64,000 nucleotides of DNA from Leptasterias polaris (GCA_037783415.1 JAZGTN010000027.1:5914001-5978000), one strand, 5' to 3'; shown: positions 1 through 11,242, numbered from the stretch's first letter. Numbers and translations: made by a program. Notes: a model not told the origin generated them from the letters alone.

Positions 1-106
1 ATAGACAGTATGGTTGAGGTATCCAATCATTTTTCTTTGCCAACAAATCATCACATGGTCATCATGTGACGGTCACGTGGCCGATTCAGAAAAAAAATGC
101 GCCTGA

Positions 107-168
107 AAAATTGAAAAGGCGACGGACAAAATTGAAAAGGCGACGGACAAAATTGAAAAGGCGACGGA
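107..168. repeat. 21-bp minisatellite, three copies
   Basis: Three head-to-tail copies of a 21-bp unit (core TTGAAAAGGCGACGGACAAA) run almost without change. The open frame crossing it on the minus strand only reads the repeat (RRLFNFV three times) and is not a gene. Confidence 0.9.
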
Positions 169-479
169 AAGGATGGCACATATGGAACACCAGACCTCCG
201 TGACCTCCGTGTCTGACCAAGAAATTGGTCGAGCCCCCAGCGACCCGAATCCCAGTCAATTGACCCCCCATGTTCCCATACTTTAACACTGTTTTCCTCT
301 TGTACAGAAATTCCCCCCCCCCCCAGTCACAAATCCTCTAAACAATTACTAAGAATCCAAGCACACAATGAAGACACAACATGGAGGCACCATGTCCCAT
401 TTTTATCGAGCACCAAATGATCAAAAACTTGCTCCTAGTTACACCATAGGGCTATTAGCTTCTCAGCAACAAATTTTAC

Positions 480-631
480 CTGAAGCTGTTGCCAACTCTC
501 CCAGACTATGCGCCATCTTATGATATGAAGAGGGCGCAGCGCACACAGGAAACGCAATCTCGTGACCAAGAATGGTGGTGCGCAAATCTCTAACTGATAC
601 GTTGCGGAGAAGTTTGGGTTTCAGACGGTAT
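480..631 (-). CDS. HAO2-like paralog, second recognisable exon
   Basis: 152 nt between an acceptor TTTTGCAG and a donor CAG|GTAAAA. It joins the preceding exon as AG|A to give Arg, then Tyr-Arg-Leu. It carries the first strand of the TIM barrel and the loop that in glycolate oxidases contacts FMN. Confidence 0.85.
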
Positions 632-1213
632 CTGCAAAATTACAAATATTCAGTTGAATCACTAAACAATTAATTACCACAAACAAGATTCAATTTACAT
701 GACACACCCCACAGATTGCTTGGCCTCTGACCTGTATCCCGAAGAAAAATTAATCTTTTAACAAAAACTTAAGGGTCTATCAAAAGAATTGCCACTGTAT
801 TTCAAGAAACAAAGTTGATATAAGGCCCAAGTAAGATCGTTTGTAAAACGGGTGATGTTAGGCCTATACAAATTGTAACAGATTTCCTCTTCTTTTGGAC
901 TTCTTCGATTTGGAAAAGAAAGTGACCGAAAAGTTTTACATCGAAGACAAATTAGGACAATTTTAAGCCGACATTCAGGATTTTCAATTGTGTATAGTCC
1001 GTTTCATTTTATGATTCTAAGGCTACTTGTTCCGGCTCTGACGTACCTCCAGAATGCTTGTTGATTATCTCTGAGCGTCAGTTCATCATCTGCACCACCG
1101 GAGAAGAATTCAGCGGTACTCTTAGGCAGACGGGCACTTCCAGGCACTTTAAAATCTTCCAAGCAAACAGGCTGCTGCAAAGACTTACTCCCCGCCGTGT
1201 CATCAAAAGCCAA
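480..1213 (-). CDS. Hydroxyacid oxidase paralog (HAO2-like), 5' part only
   Basis: Two exons of a second FMN-dependent 2-hydroxyacid oxidase, cut by the left edge of the window. They align with exons 1 and 2 of the complete gene at 3588-10672: the same phase at the shared junction, and the second exon is also exactly 152 nt. The first exon reads PVCLEDF, then LPKSTAEFF-SGGADDE; the second reads [21 protein letters not shown] and MAHS-GELATA. The GGADD motif and Phe where HAO1 has the substrate-binding Tyr26 resemble human HAO2 (long-chain hydroxyacid oxidase) more than HAO1. The FMN-loop sequence PTAMQRMAH of the neighbour is PSSYHKMAH here. No ATG lies in frame before the first in-frame stop upstream, so the start is probably in an earlier exon or the copy is damaged. 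Exons for the catalytic Lys, His and Arg are not in the window. Confidence 0.82.
1047..1213 (-). CDS. HAO2-like paralog, first recognisable exon (5' end uncertain)
   Basis: The donor GTACGT follows TTC TGG AG. The homologous part begins at PVCLEDF. An acceptor-like CTTTGCAG would start the exon at 1174 (or 1171), which would mean a further upstream exon supplies the start codon. The open frame continues to 1213 and beyond but holds no ATG; the nearest ATGs are in another frame. Confidence 0.75.
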
Positions 1214-2778
1214 TCTGACAACATGGAGGTGGTGACAGTTTGTGTTTCGGATAACAATAGACAGCTAAACGCTCACTCCATCACATGTTCATGATTCAAA
1301 CAGGTGTACTATGCCCGATATAACTGCCGATATGTGCCCCCCAAAAAAAAAAATTTAATAAAAATGTTCCCGAACTCAAATTTCCTCTTATCCTATAGAA
1401 TTCCTGGGATTCACAGAATACATTGTACACCATGCCACATATCGAGCACCGATCACAAACAGGGCATTGGGTTTTTCTTGTTCTCTCTTCGTGATTGTTT
1501 CTTTCACTGGCCGGTTGAACTAACAAATATTTAAGAATGTCTGTGGGTTGATTTTTATAGAGCTTGAAAGTTTGAAGACTACATTATTAGTTAACCATAG
1601 CCAAGGTCGTATCTGCCTTCCAAAATGCATAAATGGCGCAAGCAAGATTTATCGTGTGATGATGTCAGGTGAATGTGGTCGATGAATTAATTGTTAGACA
1701 TAGGAATATCTAACAAAATTCTCTTAGAGAAAACAGCCCCTGTACGCAAAATTAAAGTAGGGTCATACTTTGGTATAAATGACCCCTGCATGCACATAGA
1801 GTACACCCTCAAAATTGTTGTTTTACTTTTACCGTTAACAAATAAAAAGGTTTACGTAGTAACGATAATGGATAAGGCCATTGGGGCCCTAGCTATAGTT
1901 CCAAGCTGTATAAAAACTGTTAGCGTTTTTATCGCAATGACTGTCTATTATTAATTAACTTAAAATAATTATTGATCAAGACTGTCAAAAAATAAATTGG
2001 TTTGGGACGGAGGCTTTAAAAAAATGACAAAATTTAATACATTTATTCAATCTTCCTAATCACTCCATTTCTGACATGACTTTACAGGGCATTGACATTG
2101 AGGCACTAGATAACCACAAGAGACTGTTCGTCTGAGATAGGGAGAAACTGTGGATAAGGCGCCTCCAGACCATTCAACCCCATGGTTTGAACATCTATGA
2201 AGGAAATGACCAATAACCTTTGGTTTCTGCCTTCTCTTTTTTCCCCCACAGATATCCACCTTTTAGTCTGTCTTATTTATTAAGACCTTTTCTCCCTCTT
2301 CCCACCTTCCAGTTTGTCCTTTGTGCTTCCAACTTCTTGTGATCAAACCAGCCCCTTCCCTCCACCCCCTCCTGTATGTTTTCTGCTTCTATGATGTTCA
2401 TATCAGTATCACTCGTCTGGAGCTATTTGTCTGAATTTGAAACACTGTCAAAGTTAAGACTGAAGACGCCACAAATCACAGTTTATGTTTCCTCATGGAT
2501 GTTGTGTACAGTTTGTGTTTAGTCAGAGCTGTGAATGTTTACATTGAGCTTATTTTAATTGCCGCCATCAAAATAAGCCCTCTATAATTTAGTGGACAAA
2601 ACATAAGCTATATTTCAGTATTTTGCCTATAACATGACCAAGAGGATGAAAACAAAAGGACAAGAGATTTGTGCTTCTCAAAACCAATATTACTTTCCTC
2701 CTTGTGCACGATTAAAATACATGAAAGATAATTGTGTGCAATGGAACAGTCATTAAAAGCAACCATATGATGACTAGT

Positions 2779-3113
2779 ATTGATTGCAAGGTTGTCTTGC
2801 GCTATCCCACTGCCCGATAGTCCAGGCACGAAGTTTGTAATGAACTATTCCAATGTATTGCCTGTTAGTCCAAGAATGGGTACAGTTCACACGCACCCAT
2901 GTGTTCGCACGGATTGGCACTTGTGGGGTCCTGACAACAATGGAACAATGGACCCCACAAGGTCATTTCAATAGGAACAATTGGACCCCACAAGGGAATT
3001 CTTCAGAAAAGGGAATAATAGAACAACAATAGCAGTACCCCACAAACCGGATCTGTAAGGGTGTGTGTGCTCTCACGGGCAAAGGGATAGGGCAAGACAG
3101 CCTTGCAATCAAG
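2779..3113. repeat. Foldback element with ~40-bp inverted ends
   Basis: The left end (TTGATTGCAAGGTTGTCTTG) recurs inverted at 3076-3113 with few changes, and the similarity continues inward through CTATCCC and TGCCCG. The interior repeats GGACCCCACAAGG. No coding capacity; a MITE-like element. Confidence 0.75.
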
Positions 3114-3311
3114 GCTATATGGGGACAGCTACTGATGTGGCATCCATTAAAATTATCTACCAGGAAATATTTGTAAAATCCTACAAAAAGTTTCAACATT
3201 GTATTTTTGGAGCGGGTAGAGAATGTCATTCTGCTTGAGCCCCCCTCCCTGCATTGTATGACCGGTAATGGAATGGTATGGGAAAATGTTTCTACATGCA
3301 ATAAGCAATGA

Positions 3312-3445
3312 CAGACTTTGGAACACTGGGGGCAGCAGACTTACCAGGTAAATTTCCATTGTTTACATAGTTCAGAGCAAGCACACGATTCCAAGAACAA
3401 CCGATTGACATGGTAAGTCTGCTGCCACCTAGTGTTCCCAAAAGT
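3312..3445. repeat. Short inverted repeat around GGCAGCAGACTTACCA
   Basis: The strings at 3312-3344 and 3411-3445 are reverse complements apart from a few bases (core GCAGCAGACTTACCA). A related single copy lies near 15652-15700. Confidence 0.7.
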
Positions 3446-3587
3446 CAACAAATAGTTCTCCTAAAAATTTACGGTCATGAAGTTCCCTGTCAATTTTATC
3501 AAAAATAGATTCACACGTTGCTTGCACTTATGTTGCTTACTTTGAAAATACTTCAACAATTATATTAGAGAGTTTTTCAACAAAATC

Positions 3588-3661
3588 TTACATTTTGGAC
3601 ATCACAAAAAACTTCTCCTTTTTAATCAGATCTGGTGAGATGTCTTTGACAGAGGCACATC
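3588..3661 (-). CDS. HAO1: HAO exon 8 with stop and peroxisomal signal
   Basis: Acceptor TTCTTTTCAG. Encodes [13 protein letters not shown], then a basic tail ending SKM and TAA. The terminal tripeptide fits the PTS1 consensus. Confidence 0.94.
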
Positions 3662-6600
3662 CTGAAAAGAAGTAAACAAGTTCAGAAGTTAAAATTGCAA
3701 ACTTGACAAATACAAATCTTTTCAGACAAGTCACTTGTTCAAGTATCATCCATGTATGTTTGAAATAACCTACCTACAAAATCCTTTCTCACACTTTTTG
3801 CAGGAACAATTTTGGCCATGACACGTCATATGTTTGGTTCCAAGTACAATAAATATGATGCCCTGTCACCAAACATTGTTTCAGTCATTTACCCACTAAA
3901 AGGTATTATTTTTCATTTTGATTGACAATGGAAAAACCGAAATACTCTTTATTCTAGTAACTTTGCCAACCCTTTAAGGGCTTAAGAAAGTATACCAAGC
4001 TATAGAACTGCTATTTCTGGAACAACTTACCAGAAAGAGCCATTGCAAGACTAAACTCTTCCCTAATAATCTCAAGAACTTTCTTCACTCCTGCTTCACC
4101 CTAAACAAATAAATGTATAAAGTCACAGTCAGAATATGAGCATGCTTGTCAAAACTTTTGGAGAAAACTTTTGGAGGTTTGCAGTGCCTAATTTCATAAA
4201 ACTTTTATGCACAGAATATTGCTAGGCAATTGTGCCTTGCAAAATCAGCTTAGAAGCCAAAATATTTGTTATGCACATTAGACCAGATAAACACAGTGTA
4301 ATAAAAGTTTGTTGTCATCCTCGCCAGCTTCCTTTTTTATAGCAACCTTGATATTTATATAATAAATTGTTGTGTTTAAAAAAAAACCAATTAGACCTCG
4401 GAAGACAGTTTCATATAGCCTTTCTTGTGTCATCGTTTTCAATCAAATGTTAGTCTTTGTATGAAGTCTGTAATTGATGGCTTAGAAGTAGGGAGCCTAT
4501 ATGCTCTTTGGGGAAAAAAATCTGCCATACTCGATTTAAAAAAATTCAAAAGACCTCCTCCTTCCTTTAAAAAAAATTTGATGAGAAACTGTTTTTAATT
4601 TTTACTTGTTTAAATAGAAATGGGCCAATGCTAGCTTTGTTTAAGCAAATAACTTTGCTCGGCAAAGTTTTCTGAATTACAGCTTTATGAAATTGGGCTG
4701 AGGTTCTCATAGGCCAAAAAAGATGTACAGTGTGTAAAAACATCTGCACACACACGCATGTTTGTGAATCCCGCTAATCGAGGACTTCCCTTTTTTCTAC
4801 CATTGTTTGGACATATTTTTTTTTGGCGACGTCCCCATTGGGTTTGTACACGAAAAACGAAGCGAGGACGTCCTCGCTCTGTCAAACACACGGATCCCTT
4901 TTGTTAAAGTCCTCGATTTCAATGGATAGCCACGTTCACACACACACCCAAGTGTGTAACAGCCTGCAATCGTGGACCCTCCTTTGTTCAACTCTTTGTG
5001 ATAGCAACCGTGGACCACAATGCTTTCCTTTGTGATAGCAACCGTGGACCTATTGTCCTCTTTTGTTATAGGTCCCCGGTTTGAAGTAGTATACCTACTC
5101 ACACACACATTTGTCAGCCCCATAAATCAAAAAACTTTATCTTCGTTGTCCCATTGATTGGACTTGGTTCCTTTTAGCAATGTCCCCATTGGTTTTGTAC
5201 ACGAAATCCAAACGAGGGCATCCACACTCTACCAACACATTCGGATCCCTTTTTGTTAAAGTTCTCGGTTTCAACAGGCAGACACACCAATTAACATAAT
5301 AGTATGCGAGTAAAAGTTGGTAAGGTCTGAGTATACACAAAAGACAAAGGCACAGAAACCACACAGCTTTTCTAGTATGAACTCTTTGGTCATACACAAA
5401 TACCAAATCAAACAGGTAGGGCATTGACATTGTCTGCATGGACGGTGGTATACTACTATCATCTGGCGATAGTTAAGTGCATTAATGTCAATAATATTGA
5501 AAACTTACTGATTACAAGTGCACATAATTGCGATATTTTGTCTATATATTCCTCTGCGCCGGATAGACAGGTACCTTGACAGAAACTTTGTTTTAGGCAA
5601 CAATAATAAAGATGTTGGGTTCTTGCTGGTTCTACTCTTTCCTTTTTTAACATTATCTTTAATATTTGTTTTGTATTTGCTTGTACTTTTTACTTGCCTG
5701 AGAAATGTAACAAGTATAGACATTATCCAATATTTACCTTGATAAAAACCTAGATAAATCTGTAGTCAGAAATATGGTTCACTTACATCATAAGCCAGTC
5801 CCCACAGGACAGGTCTACCGATGAAGACTGCTCTAGCACCCAGGGCCAGAGCCTTCAAGACATCAGTGCCTTTCCTTACTCCTCCATCAAGGTACACCTC
5901 TATGTTGGACCCGCGCACTGCTTCCACAACCTCAGGCAATGCGTCTATCTGAAGATACACACAAAAAATACATCACAATTAATGATAAGCTTGGTAATTG
6001 CTGTAAAACATTTATCTTTTTATGATTTTTTTAAACATTGGCAGCCTCTATTTTAACAGTTCAGTTTGTGCACAAGTAAAGTTAAAGCTTGCAAACAACA
6101 TATGCCACCCAAAATACATGAAATAACAAAACTTGTGACAGTTTAAGCTCAATCGGTTGTCTAAGAAAATAGTGAAAACCCCCATTATTCGTTTTCACTG
6201 TGTCAAACATCGGGTTTTGGAGATATTTGGAGATATTTATACCAAGTTATGTGCAAATTTGTGAACATTTACATTTTCAATCTTACCATTATTATGCACA
6301 CCCTTTTAAACAAAGTGCATACACTCAGCAAAATATGGCATTTCTTACACAGTGCAATCATCAGAGAGTCAACACAACTGTGACTGATGTACTATGACAA
6401 GGACACTTATTATTGATTTCACTCACTGATGCAAGGACACCATCCAGCTGCCTTGCTCCATGGTTTGACACAACGATGCCCGAGATGTTGTGTTTGACAG
6501 CCAGACGAGCATCCTCAGCTGAAGCAATAAAAAATGGCAATCAACGTCTTAAGCATTTCAGAATTTATCCTCTATTCTAGCAGTAGATTTTTAGATCATT

Positions 6601-9600
6601 ATTAAGACATCTTTTGGGATGTCTCAGTCTTAACACCTTATGGTTCGAGTCTTGTGTTGGTCTTAGATCACAGACCAGTTAGACAAGGCAAAAAGACATC
6701 CTCCTGCTAACTGGTTCCCCTTAGATCTACACATCTAGGTTCTATCAAAATCAAAATCAAACCAAAACGTATGCAATACACAATCACACAGCAGGTGTCA
6801 TTAAGGATGAATACGTCCCGCAACTACTACTAAGTCACATACCTATTTGCCTCCCCACTAGCACTCCATCATGTACCTCTTTACCTCCCCACTAGCACTG
6901 CATCATGTACCTCTTTACCTCCACACTAGCCCTCCATCATGTGCCTCCCCACTAGCACTGCAACATGTACCTATTTACCTTCCCACTAGCACTCCATGTA
7001 CCTCTTTACCTCCCAATTAACACTACATTATGTACCTATTTACCTCCCCACTAGCACTCCATCATGTGCCTCCCCACTAGTACTCCATCATGTGCCTCCC
7101 CACTAGCACTCCATCATGTGCCTCCCCACTAGCACTCCATCATGTGCCTCCCCACTAGCACCACATTATGTACTTCTTTACCTTCTCACTAAGCGCTCCA
7201 TCATGTACCTCTTTACCTCCCCACTCACACTCCTTCATGTACTTCTTTACCTTCTCACTAAGCGCTCCATCATGTACCTCTTGACCTCCCCACTAGCACT
7301 CCTTCATGAACCACTAGCACTCCATCATGTACCTCTTTACCTCCTCACTAGCACTGCTTCATGAACCACTAGCACTCCATCATGTACCTCTTTACCTCCC
7401 CACTAGCACTCCTTCATGAACCACTAGCACTCCATCATGTACCTCTTTACCTCCTCACTAGCACTCCCTACCTCTTTACCTGTAAGTATCCCTTTAAGGA
7501 CAATAGGCATTGATGTGATTGTTTTGAGCCATTCAATGTGCTCCCAGTTCATAGAAGGATCTATGAGTGAAGCGACATAAGCAGCCAGACCGGAGTCATC
7601 CGAGTTCTTCACTCCGCTTGAATGACGAGCATTCACGTTGAAGTTGGCCAACCTATTAATAAAGAGAACCTCTCTGTTAAGATTGTCTGTTAAGATTGTC
7701 TGTTAAGAACAGAGGAACTAAAAGTCAGTCTGTTTAAAGGTAGGGTCATTGCTTGGTTTTTGCCAACATAATGCAGATTTTCATGGGCAAAATTATCAAG
7801 AAAGATACAATAAAAGTCACCGTAAAAGTTTCAGTTGAATACAGTGTTTACTTGTTGAGAAAACATCCAAAAACTGTCTGCATAATTTGCGTCAAGACTG
7901 TCGAATCAATCCAAATTTAGCGAGGTGAACATGTGTGCCAACCGCATCTCTGGCCAAATTGAGGGCAGCATTCAAAGGGACACCAAAGACGTTTCCAAAA
8001 GTTGCATGCAGGCGATCTTCAGAAATTTTGGTCATACTTTTTTTAATGTATAATCAACAGGGGCACTTCAGACAAAATGATTTTGCAAGATGCTTACTAC
8101 CATTATCATCTTTAGAAGTAGGCTTTCAGATAAAACTTACGGTTTCTTTTCCTGGTCATTATACCAAAGTATAACCCTACCTTTATAAGTCTCTTTACGG
8201 CAGAAACATCATCTTGCCACCCCTTCTCTAAAAATCTTTGCCATATAAAATTTGTTATGCATCCCCTTTTCTAGAAACATTCGCCCCATACCTGAGATTT
8301 GATGGCAAAGAAAACTTGTTTCTAACATCAGCTAGTCTCCTCCCTAATACAGGCGTGTCCACTGTAACAAACAACGCCTTGTAACCCTCTCGCTCCGCCC
8401 TCTTGACAAGATCTCTGACGACATTACGATCTCGGTAGACATAGAGTTGAAACCAGTGCAGGCCTGCAGGTGTGCAGGCTTCTGCTACCTCCTCAATTGT
8501 GGATGTGGCCCATGAACTCAGAATGAAACCAGTTCCAAGAGATGAGGCCGCTTGAAAAAAATAAAAATGTTTTTACATTGATCAAAGTTCTTTGGAACTG
8601 AACTGTTATGTAGTGACCAGCACATTCAGTCCCACTTGATCATGGAGGGTTTTTGCATTCCCTGACAGTAGTTGAAAATGAGTTTGATGGAGGCCTTGGG
8701 AACTCTCTTCATACAGCCCAAATGGGATGTTTAGTAGTTTGCCCTTTTTTCAAATAGCTCCACCATTATAAGCCTTGTCCAAATTCATATAAGAGACTTT
8801 GAGATGGTAGATGGCAGCACACAAGTTGGTATCTGTTATTGATAACAAAATTCTTGTTATGTGCATACTTATGAGAACAAGTCGGTAAGCTTAATGCCAA
8901 CTAGCATTTCAAGAGTCTCCCGAAATTTTCAAAGTACATCACTGAGGGCTGATAATTCATTTTTGTTAGAGCCCAGAGCCCTAGGGCATGGCATTTTTTC
9001 CCTAGGTAAAGAGTGTCACCTACTGAATCATTTCAATGGGCACGAAAGCAATGACTATGGAGGCAATTGCCTGCATGCGAATTATCACACCTGTTACATA
9101 TTTCTTGCTGCCGTGTACACATTCATGAGAACACTAGGTTTCATGCAGTAATTTGATATCATGCCACCTTGCTTTTCTAATGTCATCCGTTGAGTATTCA
9201 CTGCACAAATACTTTGTTTACTGGCTACATCTAGTGTAGGCTCAACAATTGTAACTCTCAATCCTCCAGACAGTCGTAGACCGGAGGATAACGACGAACC
9301 ATCTTAAAATTTTGCACAGGTTTCTGATTTTTTTTGTCCAACAACATTTCAATTAGGATCATGTCAAATTCAAAAATTTAAACACATGGTCTGTCATAGC
9401 TGTAAGCTGTTACGAACGTCTAAGGTGAAAGGAGAAGCAAGCTATGATTATCGCAGCTACACCTAGCGCACCATCAACTCTCTGAGTCCTTGCACATGAT
9501 ACCTCTGGCTGTTGCCACCTCCCCATCGCTGTGTGCCATGCGTTGCATCGCTGTAGGAGCTACCGCTATAGGAAAGGCAATCTCTTGGCCCAAGATGGTG

Positions 9601-10672
9601 GTACGAAGGTCTCGTCTGGATACATCTCTTAATAGTTTGGGCCTCAGTCGGTATCTGTATGAAATGATCACAATTTATCAATCATTAGGGCATAATGAAA
9701 TGATAAGTGCTACTTCTAGTTCTACAGTCAATAAGCACATTGTCTCATGCACCATCCTGAAGGGCAGTTTTCGAACACCTGTCAAGCCCTGAGTTGCAGA
9801 GACGAGTGTCCAAAATAAATAAATTTGCATACATATCAAACAAAATGGCCCAAACGAAAGGGGGGAAAAATAACACACAAAAGCAATATAAACATACATT
9901 ACAACTTGTCACTGTTATATTAGTCAGATGTTTAGACCATTCATGGTCTGACAAACTTTGGCACATTGATGTAGTCAAACGAATCAACAAGTGTAAGTGA
10001 GTGAGTACCACCACCAGGGTGGCAGTGCAAATGTCTGTGTTGCTGTACATGTTTGCAGTTTTGGGCATTGATTGGCATATGTAGCAAACAGCACACAGCA
10101 GTATTGGCAGTTAGCATACAATACAAAAACATGTGAACACAATAATAGTTTTAATACAATACAACTTTATAATGTGGTACTGGTGGGCCCCATGCATATA
10201 GCGACAATTTCTGTGGCCTTTTAGTTTTTACATAAAAATAGACCTACAATCCCTACATACATGTACTGCAAGTTACAACTGTACTCCTACTAGAACTATG
10301 ACTGAGGTTCGTTCCGCTATCGAGGAGTACTACAACTGTACAAGTTATAACAACAAAAAGTTGAAATTGAGTATCTACAAAAATATACAAAAATTCACTA
10401 TTTATACTAAAGCAAACGGAAAGGTCTTAGAAGCAGTACGGCAGTTGAGTTAGAACCCAAGCGTTAGAACACTGTTGTTGCGAAGAATGAACTACAAGTC
10501 ATTGTTATTGTATTTTTATTTGTGTACTTTACCGTAGAAAAGCGTCCTCATTTTCCCTCAACGTTTGCTCATCATTCGCCCCACTTTGGTAATAATCGAA
10601 GGCATTCTTCGTGAGACGTCTTCTTGCAATATCCTCAAAGTCTCCTAAACACACGGGCAGTGTCGACGCCAT
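3588..10672 (-). CDS. HAO1: Peroxisomal (S)-2-hydroxyacid / glycolate oxidase, complete, 8 coding exons
   Basis: Exons in transcript order: 10533-10672, 9503-9654, 8292-8550, 7480-7652, 6427-6518, 5787-5948, 4031-4100, 3588-3661; together 1122 nt, 373 aa (human HAO1 is 370). The enzyme oxidises glycolate and other 2-hydroxyacids with FMN, making a 2-oxoacid and H2O2 in peroxisomes. Visible family residues: Tyr27 in [10 protein letters not shown], Trp111 in LSSWATS, Tyr134 in FQLYVY, Asp in TVDTP, Lys237 in LKGILT, His261 and Arg264 in [10 protein letters not shown], and the FMN-phosphate stretch [18 protein letters not shown] with IGRP. The C-terminus SKM is a type 1 peroxisomal targeting signal (human SKI). 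Trp111 and the intact Tyr27 favour HAO1-type short-chain specificity, although parts such as [12 protein letters not shown] are closer to HAO2, so it may descend from before or near that split. The start is the only ATG in frame ahead of the conserved PVCL. Confidence 0.96.
4031..4100 (-). CDS. HAO1: HAO exon 7
   Basis: Encodes [16 protein letters not shown] and SLAMALS, the last barrel helix. Acceptor TTGTTTAG, donor CTG|GTAAGT, phase 1. Confidence 0.95.
4741..5290. repeat. Diverged tandem duplication in HAO intron 6
   Basis: About 200 bp at 4741-4945 recurs at 5100-5290 (shared GTCCCCATTGG, TTTGTACACGAAA, GGATCCC, TTTGTTAAAG). Between them GTGATAGCAACCGTGGACC occurs twice. Intron 6 (4101-5786) otherwise holds an element with GGGCCCAATTTCAT-type ends (about 4160-4700) and no exon. 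Confidence 0.7.
5787..5948 (-). CDS. HAO1: HAO exon 6
   Basis: 54 complete codons. Contains [20 protein letters not shown] and [13 protein letters not shown], the FMN-phosphate site of the barrel. Acceptor ATCTTCAG, donor GAT|GTAAGT. Confidence 0.97.
6427..6518 (-). CDS. HAO1: HAO exon 5
   Basis: 92 nt. Encodes [10 protein letters not shown] and [16 protein letters not shown], holding the catalytic base His261 and substrate-binding Arg264. Donor TCA|GTGAGT, phase 0. Confidence 0.96.
6841..7478. repeat. Minisatellite in HAO intron 4, units of ~34 and ~25 bp
   Basis: Roughly twenty degenerate copies of CACTAGCACTCCATCATGTA followed, in the longer form, by CCTCTTTACCTCCC. On the gene's own strand the long unit reads GAG|GTAAAGAG, a consensus-like 5' splice site. 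The array abuts the true donor of exon 4 at 7480. Confidence 0.92.
7480..7652 (-). CDS. HAO1: HAO exon 4
   Basis: Acceptor TATTAATAG, donor ACAG|GTAAAG. Contains [11 protein letters not shown] and PIVLKGILT with the substrate-pocket Lys237. The stretch [14 protein letters not shown] is the family's variable loop 4. The donor sequence is copied many times in the adjoining minisatellite. Confidence 0.95.
7736..8184. repeat. MITE in HAO intron 3, ends AAAGGTAGGGT
   Basis: Perfect 11-bp terminal inverted repeats bound a 449-bp non-coding element that fills most of intron 3 (7653-8291). Its interior (AAGTTTCAGTTGAA then ACAGTGT.TACTTGT) recurs in the opposite orientation in the element at 62391-62957, so the two are one family. 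Confidence 0.82.
8292..8550 (-). CDS. HAO1: HAO exon 3
   Basis: Acceptor TTTTTTCAAG, donor CTCAG|GTATGG. Encodes about residues 98-183: [14 protein letters not shown] (Trp111), WFQLYVYRD (Tyr134) and [10 protein letters not shown] (catalytic-pocket Asp). It is too interrupted on other strands to be mistaken for another gene. Confidence 0.95.
8551..9502. other. HAO intron 2
   Basis: Unique-looking AT-rich sequence. I see no exon, no RNA gene and no clear repeat; open frames crossing it lack any family similarity. Confidence 0.5.
9503..9654 (-). CDS. HAO1: HAO exon 2
   Basis: Acceptor CATACAG; first codon completed as CG|A (Arg), then [12 protein letters not shown]. Carries [10 protein letters not shown], the FMN-contacting loop. 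Donor AGAG|GTATCA, phase 1. Confidence 0.95.
9655..10532. other. HAO intron 1
   Basis: Nothing recognised apart from short imperfect palindromes around 10260-10350 (ACATGTAC and GAGTACTACAACTGTAC). No coding signal. Confidence 0.5.
10533..10672 (-). CDS. HAO1: HAO exon 1
   Basis: Starts AACAATGG with a good context (A at -3, G at +4). Encodes residues 1-46, including Tyr27 of the active site. Donor CG|GTAAAG, phase 2. Confidence 0.93.
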
Positions 10673-11078
10673 TGTTCTCTACTTCGAAAACTAATGTGTC
10701 ATTGTCATTGTCATCACCCGCAGCCGCAGCAGCCGCAGTGCGATGCAGTATACGATAAACATTGAACTCTTGTTGGTTGTGCACAATGTATTATTTTGTT
10801 ATCTACATTTTTATAGCTGGTGTACTGCATGTGTACTACTGGGACGGAAACATGCACAATCAGTCAGCTGAGCTCGAGTTACAATAGAGGGGCGGCGACA
10901 GTGCGGTCAAGGACAAACTGGGTCCTAGCTTCTAGTCCAAACTGTACAGTGTTTTTTTCACACTGGGATTCAGGGCACCATACTATTAACCTTGTAGTGT
11001 CGTCTGCTAACGAGTGAGATAAGGCGTTCGTAACTACTTTTCCATCCACAGATAGGTTGCAGTATGACGTAAGTCGGC

Positions 11079-11242
11079 CATCTTTACGGGCAATTTGGAA
11101 CACACAGTCATCATGCGTTACGCAGCACGCGCACATTTCACCAAACTCATTGCATGATTGGTTAGTGAATGACGCGGCTGCGTTAATAATTTGAGAGCTT
11201 GACGCGCCTGCAAGCCAAAATGCGATTTGCCCGTAAAGATGG
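11079..11242. repeat. Small MITE, ends GCCATCTTTACGGGCAA
   Basis: 164-bp element with terminal inverted repeats of about 17-19 bp. It supplies the beginning of an 85-codon open frame on the minus strand, which argues against that frame being a gene. Confidence 0.72.

Larger units (their letters stand above)
1214..3587. other. Intergenic DNA between the two HAO genes
   Basis: No exon or RNA gene is recognisable. It holds two foldback-type repeats near its right end (2779-3113 and 3312-3445). I found no clear AATAAA polyadenylation signal for the gene ending at 3588. Any missing first exon of the left-hand paralog should be sought here. Confidence 0.6.

Noticed and set aside
86..289. Minus-strand frame of 67 codons
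   Set aside because: Half of it is translation of the 21-bp minisatellite.
6841..7478. CRISPR-like array
   Set aside because: Units adjoin without unique spacers and vary in length; it is a minisatellite in a eukaryotic intron.
10879..11136. 85-codon minus frame with Cys-rich start and protein-like composition
   Set aside because: Its first codons lie inside the MITE at 11079-11242, and no splice partners or family similarity are visible.
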